The notes: a model not told the origin generated them from the letters alone. A stretch of DNA of 64,000 bases from DAOUJI01 sp965219565 (GCA_965219565.1 OZ244780.1:1-64000), one strand, 5' to 3'. Shown: positions 8,641 through 17,363, numbered from the stretch's first letter. Translations and numbers: made by a program.

Positions 8641-8856
8641 TCATTCAGTATTCCGGTCTGATTCAGGATCAGGAAGGGAGAACAGTCCGGCAGGCAGTAA
8701 CCCTGACAAGTCCAACTCATGGAAGCCGCGGGTTGCCCGCAACTGCGTCTTGGCATAGGCGAACAGCTCCTCCATATGGGCCGTGTCCGATGTGTCCAAC
8801 CCGGCTGCGCCGGCTTGGTGGATGAAAGCTTCCCAGGTAAGCTCTGTCTGCTCCAT
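8641..8856 (-). CDS. Small hypothetical protein, GatC/AtzG-like in pattern
   Basis: A 71-residue protein starting 3 bp after the aldolase/dehydrogenase stop, so almost certainly in the same transcript. It has two amphipathic helices (residues ~5-45) followed by an LDLSGLLPAGLFSLPDP tail. That helix-plus-proline-tail pattern is reminiscent of GatC/AtzG small subunits of amidases, but similarity is weak and no amidase is directly adjacent. Function is not assigned. Coding is supported by position and codon use. Confidence 0.6.
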   Translation of the reverse strand: MEQTELTWEAFIHQAGAAGLDTSDTAHMEELFAYAKTQLRATRGFHELDLSGLLPAGLFSLPDPESDRNTE

Positions 8857-8858
8857 GA

Positions 8859-10928
8859 CTATCGGGGGAAGGCGTCCTTCAGGCCGCCGTCCACGGGGAA
8901 CATCGCCCCGGTGGTCTTGGAAGACCTGTCGCAGGCCAGGAACAGCACGGCTTCCGCTACGTCCTCCGAGTAGATGAACTCCTTAAGCAGGTTCCGTTGG
9001 CGGTAGTAGTCGGGCAGATCGTCGGCGCCTATGTTATAGGACTGGGAGCGCTGCTGTTTGACCTCCTCCGACCAGAGGTTGGAACCCTGGAAGATGGCGT
9101 CGGGGTTCACGATGTTGCTTCTGATGCCGTAGTCGCCGTTTTCCACGGCCAGCACCCGGGCCAGCTGAACCTCGGCCGCTTTCGAGGCGCTGTACGCGCC
9201 GAAGTCCTTGCCGGGTGAGGGAACGTTCTTGGTGCCTATGAAGACCAAGCTGCCGCCGATGGCTTGCTCCTTCATCAGCTTGACCGCTTCTCTGGCCGCC
9301 AAGAAGTGGCCCGTTGTGTTGATGTCGAACGCCCGCTGCCAATCGGCCAGAGAGAGCACGTCCACAGCTCCCACGGTGGCTATGCCCGCGTTGGACACCA
9401 GGATGTCCAGTCCGCCGAACGTGAGCCGGGCCAACTTGAACGCCTCAGCCGTTTCAGCCTCGGAGGTCACGTCAAGCCTGCAGCCGACCGCCCTGCCGGC
9501 GCCGTTGGCCGCATTCAGGTCCTCGGCCACGGCCTGAGCTCCCTCGCCGTCCAGGTCGGTGACAACCACGTGGGTGCCCTCTGCAGCCAACCGCTGGGCT
9601 ATGGCCTTGCCTATGCCGTGGGCTCCGCCGGTCACCAGGGCCACCCGGCGGGCCAGCTCCTTCTCCGGCGGCGCCAGGGTCAGTTTGTACAGCTCCATGG
9701 GCCAGTATTCTGCATCAAAGGCGTCCTGGGAAGTCAGCGACGTGTAGTCTCCGGCTGACTGGCCGGAACCCATCACCGAGATGGTGTGGTGGTAGATGTC
9801 GCCGGTGACGAGAGCGGCGCGGCTGTCCCGACCCGTGCTCCACATGCCCACGCCGGGGACCAGCGCCACCCTGGGGTAGGGGTCCAGCATGGGATGGCCT
9901 CCGTCAGTGTGCCCCTCATACCAGCGGGAGTATTCCTGAGCGTACTCCTCCACCCCAGCGCTGATGGCCCTCCGTACGGACGACACGTCCTCCGGGTCGG
10001 GCGCGTCCACCCACAAGGGACGCCTCTTGGTCTGTATAAGGTGGTCGGGAGTGGCCGGACCTACGCCGGACAATTCCCTGGCCCGGTCTGACCCGACAAA
10101 TTCGAGAACGTCCGGGTCGTCGTCGAACCTGAGGACGGCTTTATTGTTCCTGCTGACCGCTCCTCTCAGAGTGGGAGCCACTGCGGCTGCCACCTCCCGC
10201 CGTCTTTCGGTGTCCAGGGGCCTCTGCTTCAGGATGCCGAACACCTGCTTGCCAGCGGCTTTGGTCCGGGTGTAGTCCTCCGCCTGGGTGACCAGGTCGA
10301 TGTGGATGTCATATGCCTCTTTGGCTGTGTCTCCCCAGGTGAACAGGCCGTGATTGACCAGCACGACGCCTTTGATTCTGGGGTTACCTCTTACGGCCTG
10401 CCCGACCCTCTTGGAAAGGGTAAACCCGGGCCGAATGTACTCCACTATAGCCAGTGAGTCTCCGTACACCTCGTCCAGCGCCTGGCTCACGTTGGAGTTG
10501 TTGGTCAACGCCACAACTGCGTCGGCGTGGGAGTGGGCCACACTGGTGTAGGGCAGAAAGGCATGGAGCAGCGTCTCGATGGACGGCCTGGGCGCGGCGG
10601 GGTCCATCATGCACTTGGCCAGGTAGGCCACCATCTCCTCGTCGGGCATCTCGTCCCGGTCGAAGAGGGGCAGCACCTCGTCCAGCCGTAGGGCTGGGAA
10701 GTGTCTGCGCTCGATGGACTTCATATCGGACCCCGAGCCCTTAATGAGCATGGCCGGAACATCTCGGCCCAGGTGGTCCGTTTCGGTCATCTTAATGGAG
10801 GTGTTGCCTCCACCCCAAACGACAAGAGACGTGTCGGCGCCGATGAGCCGGCTCTGATAAACAAGCTGGTCCAGAGAGTCCATGTCGGAGGTTTCGGATT
10901 CGTTCCAAAGGTTGTGCATGGCGTCCAC
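8859..10928 (-). CDS. Bifunctional class II aldolase / short-chain dehydrogenase (RhaD-like)
   Basis: A 689-residue fusion. Residues ~1-400 are a class II aldolase/adducin domain with metal-ligand His in SVAHSHADAV and VLVNHGLFTWG. Residues ~430-689 are a short-chain dehydrogenase with TGGAHGIGKAIA (NAD-binding), NAG, and the YSASK catalytic pair. Fusions of this kind split L-rhamnulose-1-phosphate and oxidise the lactaldehyde formed; the substrate here is inferred from architecture only, as no other rhamnose genes are present. AGGTGG precedes the ATG. The small gene at 8641-8856 follows by 3 bp; the remnant of a CoA-transferase lies just upstream. Confidence 0.93.
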   Translation of the reverse strand: MDAMHNLWNESETSDMDSLDQLVYQSRLIGADTSLVVWGGGNTSIKMTETDHLGRDVPAMLIKGSGSDMKSIERRHFPALRLDEVLPLFDRDEMPDEEMVAYLAKCMMDPAAPRPSIETLLHAFLPYTSVAHSHADAVVALTNNSNVSQALDEVYGDSLAIVEYIRPGFTLSKRVGQAVRGNPRIKGVVLVNHGLFTWGDTAKEAYDIHIDLVTQAEDYTRTKAAGKQVFGILKQRPLDTERRREVAAAVAPTLRGAVSRNNKAVLRFDDDPDVLEFVGSDRARELSGVGPATPDHLIQTKRRPLWVDAPDPEDVSSVRRAISAGVEEYAQEYSRWYEGHTDGGHPMLDPYPRVALVPGVGMWSTGRDSRAALVTGDIYHHTISVMGSGQSAGDYTSLTSQDAFDAEYWPMELYKLTLAPPEKELARRVALVTGGAHGIGKAIAQRLAAEGTHVVVTDLDGEGAQAVAEDLNAANGAGRAVGCRLDVTSEAETAEAFKLARLTFGGLDILVSNAGIATVGAVDVLSLADWQRAFDINTTGHFLAAREAVKLMKEQAIGGSLVFIGTKNVPSPGKDFGAYSASKAAEVQLARVLAVENGDYGIRSNIVNPDAIFQGSNLWSEEVKQQRSQSYNIGADDLPDYYRQRNLLKEFIYSEDVAEAVLFLACDRSSKTTGAMFPVDGGLKDAFPR

Positions 10929-10949
10929 CTATCCTGGTCTATTCAGTGG

Positions 10950-11207
10950 CTAAAGGAGTATGGCTTGGCAGTCTTCATTTTCGATGTTGATGGATATGGA
11001 CCGTTTGCCCCTGTTCACCTGCTCGAACAGGGGATTTACGGAGCCTTCCTTCTTCCACAGCTTGACGTGTCGCACAGGGTCAGCGTAGCCGGGGCGCTCG
11101 ATCTTTATCACGTCGGCCCCGAGGTCGGACAGAATGACACATCCGGCAGGAGCGGCCTCCCAGTTGGCCACTTCCAGAATCTTGATGCCTTCCAACGGTC
11201 CCGGCAT
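10950..11207 (-). pseudogene. Truncated family III CoA-transferase (CaiB/BaiF)
   Basis: Only 85 residues remain of a protein normally about 400. They match the N-terminus of CaiB/BaiF-type transferases: MPGPLEGIKILEVANW, LSDLGADVIKIERPGYADPVR and NRGKRSISIN. Start codon and Shine-Dalgarno (AAGGAGA) are intact, but the frame ends in TAG right after the AILL segment, and the catalytic-Asp region and everything beyond are gone. The aldolase gene begins 21 bp later. This looks like a deletion whose right end fused to the aldolase leader. It is probably non-functional. Confidence 0.8.
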
Positions 11208-11385
11208 AAATTCTCTCCTTAGGAATGTGAAAAGTGGGGCTTGGGACTCGGCGGTGAAACGTTGCTGGAATTAGACATCATCCAGACCGGATTCTGCAAG
11301 TCTTTGGACCGCCGCACAGACGAAGAACTTAGATGTAAGACAGGCTCACGCCGCCTCAATTTAAGTTAAGCCTGATGGAGAAAAA

Positions 11386-11460
11386 TGGTCGGGGCGGGCA
11401 GGTTTGAACTGCCGACCTCCTGGTCCCAAACCAGGCGCGCTACCGCTGCGCCACGCCCCG
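11386..11460 (-). tRNA. tRNA-Pro (UGG)
   Basis: The minus strand folds into a full cloverleaf: acceptor CGGGGCG/CGCCCCG, D arm GCGC...GCGC, anticodon stem CCTGG/CCAGG around loop TTTGGGA (anticodon TGG), T arm GGCAG-TTCAAAC-CTGCC. The CCA tail is encoded (11388-11386). Confidence 0.97.
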
Positions 11461-11561
11461 CCTTGCCTTAAGCAACAATCAATGGAAGTCTCAACGACCT
11501 AATCTTACTATATTCTGCAACACGTCGGTGAGCGGTCCACGCTGTCGCCCCCTATGCACTT

Positions 11562-11590
11562 TTGACATTATTAATGCCTGCCGTTAATAT
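11562..11590 (+). promoter_or_regulatory. Candidate promoter/operator of the higBA locus
   Basis: A perfect TTGACA (11562-11567) and TAATAT (11585-11590) are 17 bp apart, so transcription would begin within a few bases of the toxin start at 11599. An imperfect dyad, ATTAAT...TTAATAT, overlaps the spacer and -10 and is a plausible HigA operator. Confidence 0.55.
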
Positions 11591-11598
11591 CAAGAGCG

Positions 11599-11891
11599 TT
11601 GAATCGATTTAAGGGCAGTGACGCCGAGCGGGTCTTCAGCGGACAAACGGTCCGTCGCCTGCCTCCGGACATCCAACGCCGGGCTCGGATGAGGTTGCAG
11701 CGAGTGGTTGCGGCAACCGAGTTGACCGACCTTGCCGCGCCTCCTTCCCACCGACTGGAATCCTTGCGTGGCAATCGGGGCGTGGCAATCGGGCGGGACA
11801 ATGGAGCATACGCATCAACGACCAGTGGCGGCTATGCTTTATTTGGACAGACCAGGACGCGATGGAGATCGAAGTCTTCGACTATCATTGA
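11599..11891 (+). pseudogene. higB: HigB-type toxin, frameshifted by a 14-bp duplication
   Basis: The first part (TTG 11599 to about 11779) reads KGSDAERVFSGQTVRRLP, RRARMRLQRV and HRLESLRGNR, typical of HigB/RelE-like mRNA interferases. The frame then shifts. The C-terminal part, SIRINDQWRLCFIWTD...EIEVFDYH, is intact in another frame and ends at TGA 11889-11891. Between them lies a perfect 14-bp tandem duplication (11766-11793). Removing one copy restores one continuous frame reading ESLRGNRAGQWSIRIND, exactly the family pattern. HigA follows by 19 bp. As sequenced the toxin cannot be made whole. Confidence 0.88.
11766..11793 (+). repeat. 14-bp perfect tandem duplication inside higB
   Basis: GCGTGGCAATCGGG occurs twice in direct succession (11766-11779 and 11780-11793). 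The unit is not a multiple of three, so it shifts the higB frame; a single copy gives the family-consensus protein. Confidence 0.95.
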
Positions 11892-11910
11892 GGAATTGAG
11901 GAGTAAATCA

Positions 11911-12201
11911 ATGGCAGGGGCAGATCCTATACACCCGGGAGAACATCTGGCGGAGTTCCTGGAAGAGCTCGGCATCAGCCAGTACCGTCTGGCGAAAGCT
12001 ATAGGCGCGCCGCCGATACGCATCAACGACATCGTCCACTGCCGCAGATCCATTACGGCGGATACGGCTCTGAAAATCGGGCGGGCTCTGGGAACGACTC
12101 CTGAGTTCTGGCTGAACCTCCAGCGGATGTACGACCTCGACATCGCCCGGGCCTCGACCGACATCAAAAACGTCAAAGTCCTCGTTCAGTCACGGCTGTG
12201 A
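11911..12201 (+). CDS. higA: HigA-type antitoxin (XRE helix-turn-helix)
   Basis: A 96-residue DNA-binding antitoxin. It starts at ATG 11911 with GAGGAG 8 nt upstream; a longer frame from 11599 is only the disrupted toxin read through. MAGADPIHPGEHLAEFLEELG is the usual HigA N-terminus, and ISQYRLAKAIGAPPIRINDIVHCRR is the helix-turn-helix (residues ~25-50), followed by PEFWLNLQRMYDL. All of it is intact. HigA binds HigB and represses the shared promoter. With the toxin broken, only the regulatory role would remain. Confidence 0.93.
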   Translation: MAGADPIHPGEHLAEFLEELGISQYRLAKAIGAPPIRINDIVHCRRSITADTALKIGRALGTTPEFWLNLQRMYDLDIARASTDIKNVKVLVQSRL

Positions 12202-12322
12202 ACTGATGGGAACTTTGCGGCTAGCCAACGGAGAGAACGGACATAGCCCCCGTTCCGAACCCACCAATCTTGCCGCTTAATGGGTCTCTGAGAACGACCT
12301 TAGGTTAAGGATCTCGATTGAA

Positions 12323-12336
12323 GACGATATATCGTC
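12323..12336. repeat. 14-bp perfect palindrome
   Basis: GACGATATATCGTC is a perfect palindrome in the 150-bp spacer between higA and tRNA-Arg. It could be a binding site for a dimeric regulator; nothing else in the sequence assigns it. The remainder of this spacer shows no gene. Confidence 0.4.
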
Positions 12337-12351
12337 GGAGAGCTGTAACTA

Positions 12352-12426
12352 TGGTACCCCCGGTGAGACTCGAACTCACGCACCTGGCTCCGGAGGCCAG
12401 TGCTCTATCCTCTGAGCTACGGGGGC
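12352..12426 (-). tRNA. tRNA-Arg (CCG)
   Basis: Complete cloverleaf on the minus strand: acceptor GCCCCCG/CGGGGGT (terminal G-U), D arm GCTC...GAGC, anticodon stem CTGGC/GCCAG around CTCCGGA (anticodon CCG), T arm GTGAG-TTCGAGT-CTCAC, encoded CCA. Confidence 0.97.
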
Positions 12427-12474
12427 GCAAAATTTAGAATAACATGGGGCCAAGGCTCCAACAAGGCAGGCGGG

Positions 12475-13794
12475 TTACCGGTCAGGCGCCGTCTCGTCTG
12501 GAGGAGGCTCCTTCACTTTCAACAGCAGAGCTACCCCGAAAGCTAACGCCACCGCAATCGGGCTGAGTACGGCGCCCATCTTAGCAGGCTGCAAGAACTC
12601 CTCGCCTTCGAACGCTTTTGTCGCCACAAACAGGGCTACTGTTAGACCAATGCCGGCGATAATGCCAGCCACCAACAGGTGTTTGAACGCCATCCCCGTA
12701 GGCATCGGGAATCCTATCCTAGAGCCCAACCAGGAGAAAAGGGTTATTCCGATGGTTTTCCCTATGATCAGCGACAACAAAACTACAAATGTGACCGCGC
12801 TCACGCTGGTGAAAGCAACACCGGCATTGAACAACCCAAAGAAAAACAGACCGTAGTCAACGATCCCCTTGAGCCTGTGCTCAAACTGGTCGAGAGGGCT
12901 ATGCCTGCCGCGGCCCGAAATTGCGGCCGCAATGACTCCCCAGTGACTGGGGCCGTCCTGGTGAGCCTCGCTGTCGTCCGGGGGTGGGTGGACATGGGGC
13001 GGTGTGCTGGAAGGCAGGAAGGGAACGATGACGATCAAGGCCAGAGCCGGCTCGATTCCAGACTTGGTCATACCGACCCAACTCATCACGCCGCCTATGA
13101 CCACATAGGGTCCCCATCGACCTATTCCCAGCGTCCTCAACCCGTAGGAAACCGCAACTCCACCCAGGGTCAATAGCAGCCAGATCGGTTCCACGGGATG
13201 AAGAGGGTCAGTATAGAAGATTGCGATGATCACCAAACCTATAGCATCGTCGGCGACGGCCAACAGAAGGAGGAAGTTCACGGCGGGATGAAGAGGTCCG
13301 AATATCAGCCTCGCCACCAACCAGGCCAGGGCGATGTCGGTGGCTGTGGGGATTGCCCAGCCCCGAGCTACGGCGTGGAAATCGTCGCCCCCGCCGTAGA
13401 ACGCGAAGGTCAGGATGAAGTATATGCCCACCGGTCCAAGAATCCCGCCAAGGGTGCCCAACAGTGGGTTGACTGCCTTGCCGGGAGGATTGAGCGCGCC
13501 GCCTGGAAGTATGGAGTCGGTTATCTCCTTGGCCGCCAGGCCGAAGAAGAAGACCATGAATATCTCGTTGACCATGTAGTGGAGGGTGACTTCCCGGCCG
13601 AACAGCGAGGCGCCGTGGCCGAAAATGTTGAAGTCCACCATGTCGCCATAGGCGTCAAGATTGATGTTGGCGAAGACCAGGCCAACGAGAACCCCCGATA
13701 TAAGGGGGAAGGAATATTCTTCCAGGACCCGGCTGACGTTAACGATTAGGCGTGTGTATTTCGCCGTAGGCGGAGTGGGCAGTTGGAAACTCAA
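12475..13794 (-). CDS. nhaA: Na+/H+ antiporter NhaA
   Basis: A 439-residue integral membrane antiporter exchanging Na+ or Li+ for H+ for pH and salt homeostasis. About eleven hydrophobic segments are visible. The signature PTATDIALAW, then FLLLLAVADDAIGLV, carries the paired Asp essential for ion binding. The early segment NEIFMVFFFGLAAKEI is also typical. Translation appears to start at TTG 13794 with GGAG about 5 nt upstream. A perfect TATAAT lies at 13836-13831, though a good -35 is not obvious. The hydrophilic loop near residues 260-290 (His/Pro rich) is somewhat long. Confidence 0.95.
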   Translation of the reverse strand: MSFQLPTPPTAKYTRLIVNVSRVLEEYSFPLISGVLVGLVFANINLDAYGDMVDFNIFGHGASLFGREVTLHYMVNEIFMVFFFGLAAKEITDSILPGGALNPPGKAVNPLLGTLGGILGPVGIYFILTFAFYGGGDDFHAVARGWAIPTATDIALAWLVARLIFGPLHPAVNFLLLLAVADDAIGLVIIAIFYTDPLHPVEPIWLLLTLGGVAVSYGLRTLGIGRWGPYVVIGGVMSWVGMTKSGIEPALALIVIVPFLPSSTPPHVHPPPDDSEAHQDGPSHWGVIAAAISGRGRHSPLDQFEHRLKGIVDYGLFFFGLFNAGVAFTSVSAVTFVVLLSLIIGKTIGITLFSWLGSRIGFPMPTGMAFKHLLVAGIIAGIGLTVALFVATKAFEGEEFLQPAKMGAVLSPIAVALAFGVALLLKVKEPPPDETAPDR

Positions 13795-14029
13795 GGCTGC
13801 TCCATGGACAACGAGGGGTGAGCGGGCCAGATTATATCATCGACCGCCCCCTCCCGCCACAATTCTCGGATGCACGGAGTTACGAATTCCTTACCTATAC
13901 TGGTTGGACGAGGGCGAAACCGGCCAACCTTGACCGCCTGAATCGGAGACAATTAACATGGCTTTTTCTAAGAGTTTTCTTACGCTATTTCCTGAGGCGC
14001 TCCGACGCCCACTGAGAAGAGGAGGCGAT

Positions 14030-15409
14030 ATGACTGAATGGGCTGGAGTAGTCCTGGCCGGAGGCCGCGGGGAACGTATGAAGTCCAAACTGCCCAAACC
14101 CCTCCATAAGCTCTGCGGCAGAGAGCTCATACGCTATCCGGTTGAGGCCCTAAGGCGAGCCGGAATCCGGCGGGTCGTTGTGGTCGTCTCTCCCATAAGT
14201 GAGGAACCCACAAAACAAGTCCTGGGATCCGATGTCGAATACGCCGTGCAGGAAGAGCCTCTGGGAACCGGCCATGCCCTGCTTCAGGCGGGCGGCCTCC
14301 TAGAGACTTCCGGCGCGTCTGTTGTGGTCCTCAATGCCGACAGCCCGTTGATTTCCGCCAGTACGATAGAGCATCTGTGCCGGATCCACGAGTCCCAAAG
14401 CCGCTTAGCGACCCTTCTTTCCGCCCCCGCGTGTGGATTTGACGACTTTGCGGCAGTGGTCAAAGACGACAGCGGCCAAGTCGTGCGTATAGTCGAAGCC
14501 GGGGACCCAGAGTTCCCACCCAAAGCCCCGGAAGAAGTCAACGCGGGCACTTATGCATTAAATGGGCCGTGGTTGTGGAATAGCTTAAGGCACATTCCGA
14601 AGACCACGTCTGGAGAGTATTACATCACTTCTCTCGTAGAGACGGCCGCATGGGAAGGCGCTCCGGCGGGTTCAATTTCTGTGGAGGAGCCTAAGGAGGC
14701 GATGGGCATTAACACCCGCGTTCATCTAGCACAAGCCGAAGCCGTCCTCCGACAGAGGATTCGCCGCCATTGGATGCTTAACGGTGTTACCGTCGTAGAT
14801 CCCGCCTCGACGTTCATCGACGCCAACGTTAAGTTGGGGCGAGACACCGTCATACATCCTAACTCAATGATTCTAGGAAACACTGAAGTTGGCGAGGACT
14901 GCGTGGTCGGCCCCAACTCCGTGATCGCCGATTCCAAAATCGGCGATGGATGCACGATCACCGCCTCCCATTTGGAGGAAGCCATAGTCGAGAATGGGGT
15001 GGATATGGGCCCTTTCTGCCACCTGAGGCCTGGAGCGCATCTGGAGAAGGGCGTACATCTGGGTAACTACGTCGAGGTGAAGAACAGCCGGATAGGCGCC
15101 GGATCGGCGATGGGCCACTTCGGGTATATAGGCGACGCCGATATTGGCTCCAACGTGAACATCGGCGCAGGGTCTGTCACCTGCAATTATGACGGCCGGG
15201 ACAAACACCTTACGACAATCGGAGACGGAGCCTTCATCGGTTGCGACACTATGCTGGTGGCGCCTGTATCCGTCGGCGCCAATTCATACACTGGGGCAGG
15301 CGCAGTCATAACCAAGGACGTCCCTGAGGCTCGACTGGCAGTGGGAATCCCTGCTAGAATAGTGGAGCGCAATCAAGGCAATGAGGAGCATGTCGATAGG
15401 CCCTCTTAG
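14030..15409 (+). CDS. glmU: Bifunctional UDP-GlcNAc pyrophosphorylase / glucosamine-1-P acetyltransferase
   Basis: GlmU makes UDP-GlcNAc for peptidoglycan and other glycans. It starts at ATG 14030 with GGAGG 4-5 nt upstream; an in-frame ATG at 13958 lacks such a site. Residues 1-~230 are the uridyltransferase (VLAGGRGERMKSKLPKPLH, nucleotide-binding; LNADSPL). Residues ~250-459 are left-handed beta-helix hexapeptide repeats ending in the acetyltransferase site (HLRPGAHLEKGVHLGNYVE; GAGSVTCNYDGRDKH). Length of 459 is normal. The next gene follows after 32 bp, suggesting co-transcription. Confidence 0.95.
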   Translation: MTEWAGVVLAGGRGERMKSKLPKPLHKLCGRELIRYPVEALRRAGIRRVVVVVSPISEEPTKQVLGSDVEYAVQEEPLGTGHALLQAGGLLETSGASVVVLNADSPLISASTIEHLCRIHESQSRLATLLSAPACGFDDFAAVVKDDSGQVVRIVEAGDPEFPPKAPEEVNAGTYALNGPWLWNSLRHIPKTTSGEYYITSLVETAAWEGAPAGSISVEEPKEAMGINTRVHLAQAEAVLRQRIRRHWMLNGVTVVDPASTFIDANVKLGRDTVIHPNSMILGNTEVGEDCVVGPNSVIADSKIGDGCTITASHLEEAIVENGVDMGPFCHLRPGAHLEKGVHLGNYVEVKNSRIGAGSAMGHFGYIGDADIGSNVNIGAGSVTCNYDGRDKHLTTIGDGAFIGCDTMLVAPVSVGANSYTGAGAVITKDVPEARLAVGIPARIVERNQGNEEHVDRPS

Positions 15410-15441
15410 CCCACCAAGGGCGTACGAGAGGACAGAAAGCA

Positions 15442-16620
15442 TTGGATACAGACGGTTTAGCATCCGGTTTATCACTGGCGGGTTTCTTAATCATCTTCCT
15501 CTGCCTGGCCCTCGCCGGGTCGGCGCCAACGGTCGCGACACATAGAAACCGCTCCATCCGTGCCGCCCTCCCGTCTCTTCTGCGACTCGCCTCCGCCACG
15601 GCGGCGGCTATGTCCACGTTATCCCTTCTGGCCAGCCAGGACGCCACAAACATTGCAGTAGTCAGCGGGGCGTCCATAGGGCTTCTGGCGTTCCTTCTTC
15701 TACTTGACTTCGTCGGTCACGCGATCGGCGCCAGACTCCCCCGCCTCGCCATGACGTTGGCAACGCCTATACATGCCGTCTCGGGCAACCGTCGGAGGAA
15801 CGCAGGCGACCCGTCCAACACGACCGGGCTGAGCGGCGGCGGCAGGGCCAACGGCCCCGTTGCAAGCATGGATAACATTCTTAGCCCGGAGCAATGGGCC
15901 GACCTGGACTCCCACGAGCGTTTCATGATCCGCTCCATTATGCGTTTGGATGAGGCCACGGTCCGAGAGGTGATGGTCCCAAGGGTGGATGTCGTCGCTG
16001 TAGAGAAAACGACTTCCGTCCCTGACGTGGGACGCCGGATGCAGGAGTCGGGGCACACAAGGCTGCCCGTATACGCCGGCAACATCGACAACGTTGTCGG
16101 TGTTGTCTACGCACGGGACCTGCTGCCCTTCTTAGGACAAGGGGGCGAATACCCGTCTCTGGACAAAATGGTCAGGCCCGCGTTCTTCATACCGGAGTTC
16201 AAACGTTTGGACGAGCTTCTCCGTGAGCTTCAGGCCAAACGGATGCAGATGGCCCTTGTCGTAGACGAATACGGCGGCATCGAGGGGCTTGTAACCCTTG
16301 AGGACTTGTTGGAGGAGATCGTCGGTGAGATAGAAGACGAATTCTCCCGCAGCCAAGAGCCGAGGGTGGTGCCTCTGGCCAATGGAGACATCATCGTAGA
16401 CGCCAGAGTGAGCCTCGAACAACTTTCGGAGTTGCTAGCCACTCAAATCCAGAGCGAAGACGTGGACACGGTGGGCGGTCTCGTGTACAGCGGTCTCGGC
16501 AAGATTCCGCATCTGGGAGACACCGTTTCATACGACGGACTAACCATTGAAGTCGTCTCACTTCTGGGACGGCGTATAAGGCGGCTGCGCCTCCGTAAAC
16601 GGGCTTCTAATCCGAGCTAG
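15442..16620 (+). CDS. CBS-pair / CorC-HlyC domain membrane protein
   Basis: A 392-residue protein of the hemolysin-related (CorC/CNNM-like) family. The N-terminal ~110 residues have two or three hydrophobic segments and look like a shortened or diverged DUF21 domain. Residues ~165-285 are a CBS pair (MIRSIMRLDEATVREVMVPR...TRLPVYAGNIDNVVGVVY; LVVDEYGGIEGLVTLEDLLEEIVGEIEDE). Residues ~300-385 are the CorC_HlyC transporter-associated domain. Members are linked to Mg2+/Co2+ homeostasis; the exact role is uncertain. Start is TTG 15442. It follows glmU by 32 bp. Confidence 0.88.
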   Translation: MDTDGLASGLSLAGFLIIFLCLALAGSAPTVATHRNRSIRAALPSLLRLASATAAAMSTLSLLASQDATNIAVVSGASIGLLAFLLLLDFVGHAIGARLPRLAMTLATPIHAVSGNRRRNAGDPSNTTGLSGGGRANGPVASMDNILSPEQWADLDSHERFMIRSIMRLDEATVREVMVPRVDVVAVEKTTSVPDVGRRMQESGHTRLPVYAGNIDNVVGVVYARDLLPFLGQGGEYPSLDKMVRPAFFIPEFKRLDELLRELQAKRMQMALVVDEYGGIEGLVTLEDLLEEIVGEIEDEFSRSQEPRVVPLANGDIIVDARVSLEQLSELLATQIQSEDVDTVGGLVYSGLGKIPHLGDTVSYDGLTIEVVSLLGRRIRRLRLRKRASNPS

Positions 16621-16737
16621 CCGGCACATACGCAGGCAGTTTGGTCGAAGGCGTTCCGTTAGCGTTCACCGGTTACGAGGGGGCCGTGGCAAGATCCAAA
16701 GCCCGCAGGAATCGCCAGCCACGCCAAACAAAGGAAA

Positions 16738-16761
16738 GGGGCCTCTTGATCCAGAGGCCCC
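16738..16761 (-). terminator. Rho-independent terminator for the Ig-like protein gene
   Basis: A perfect 9-bp stem (GGGGCCTCT/AGAGGCCCC) with a 6-nt loop. On the minus strand it is followed by TTTCCTTTGTTT, so it best terminates the 16788-17195 transcript. It may also stop plus-strand reading from the CBS gene. The preceding 16621-16737 stretch shows no gene. Confidence 0.75.
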
Positions 16762-16787
16762 TTAATCATCTCCATTTCAAGCGAAGG

Positions 16788-17195
16788 TTACTTAACGACA
16801 TCCGCCTCTATTATGATCAGCGGGGCGCTAGCCACCCAGTCTCCGCCGATGACCAAAGCCCTGACTGTATAAGTGCCGACTTCGATAGCTTCGCGAAGGG
16901 TAGCCGAGACCTGGAAGACACCTGCTTCGTTGGCGACTCCGCCGCCGACTATTGGGTTGATGCCGTTCTGCATCCTGAATATCTGGACCAGCACGGTCTC
17001 ACCGGGATCGAAGCCCGCTCCTATAACGTCCAGGTTCCCGCCCTGTTGGACTTTGTAGTTGTCGATCTGGAGTTCCACCTTGCGGAGGTCTTGGTCCTGG
17101 CCGCTGTTGGCCGCCCAGGTGACACCAGTCACAACGGTGAGAACCGCGACGATAAGAGCAACGATTGCCAGCTTATTCGCGCTTATTAGCCTCAT
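16788..17195 (-). CDS. Secreted protein with Ig-like/IPT-type domain
   Basis: A 135-residue exported protein. Residues 1-29 form a signal peptide or N-terminal anchor (KLAIVALIVAVLTVVTGVTWA). Residues ~40-130 form one beta-rich module with the pattern YKVQQGGNLDVIGAGFDPGE, typical of bacterial Ig-like/IPT-type domains that sit on cell-surface proteins. No catalytic residues are recognisable. It is a single-gene unit with a strong promoter at 17282-17310 and a terminator at 16738-16761, which suggests substantial expression. Confidence 0.8.
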   Translation of the reverse strand: MRLISANKLAIVALIVAVLTVVTGVTWAANSGQDQDLRKVELQIDNYKVQQGGNLDVIGAGFDPGETVLVQIFRMQNGINPIVGGGVANEAGVFQVSATLREAIEVGTYTVRALVIGGDWVASAPLIIIEADVVK

Positions 17196-17281
17196 CGGGC
17201 CTCCTTCTACATGCCAAGCGTGCCGATACGGCTAAACAGCCGTTGCTCGGATACAAATGCACCATGCGATAATCAGGCATA

Positions 17282-17310
17282 ATAATATTGGTCAGGTTGA
17301 TATATGTCAA
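17282..17310 (-). promoter_or_regulatory. Strong candidate promoter for the Ig-like secreted protein
   Basis: Minus-strand TTGACA (17310-17305) and TATTAT (17287-17282) are exactly 17 bp apart. The start would be near 17275, leaving an ~80-nt leader to the ATG at 17195. Confidence 0.65.
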
Positions 17311-17363
17311 GGGCAGTGAAGCCGTCTATGGGTCCTTTTTCCGGCATTTTTCGCTCCCCGTCC

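Noticed and set aside
13958..14029. Longer GlmU start at 13958
   Set aside because: The extra 24 residues precede the normal GlmU N-terminus, and ATG 14030 has a strong GGAGG.
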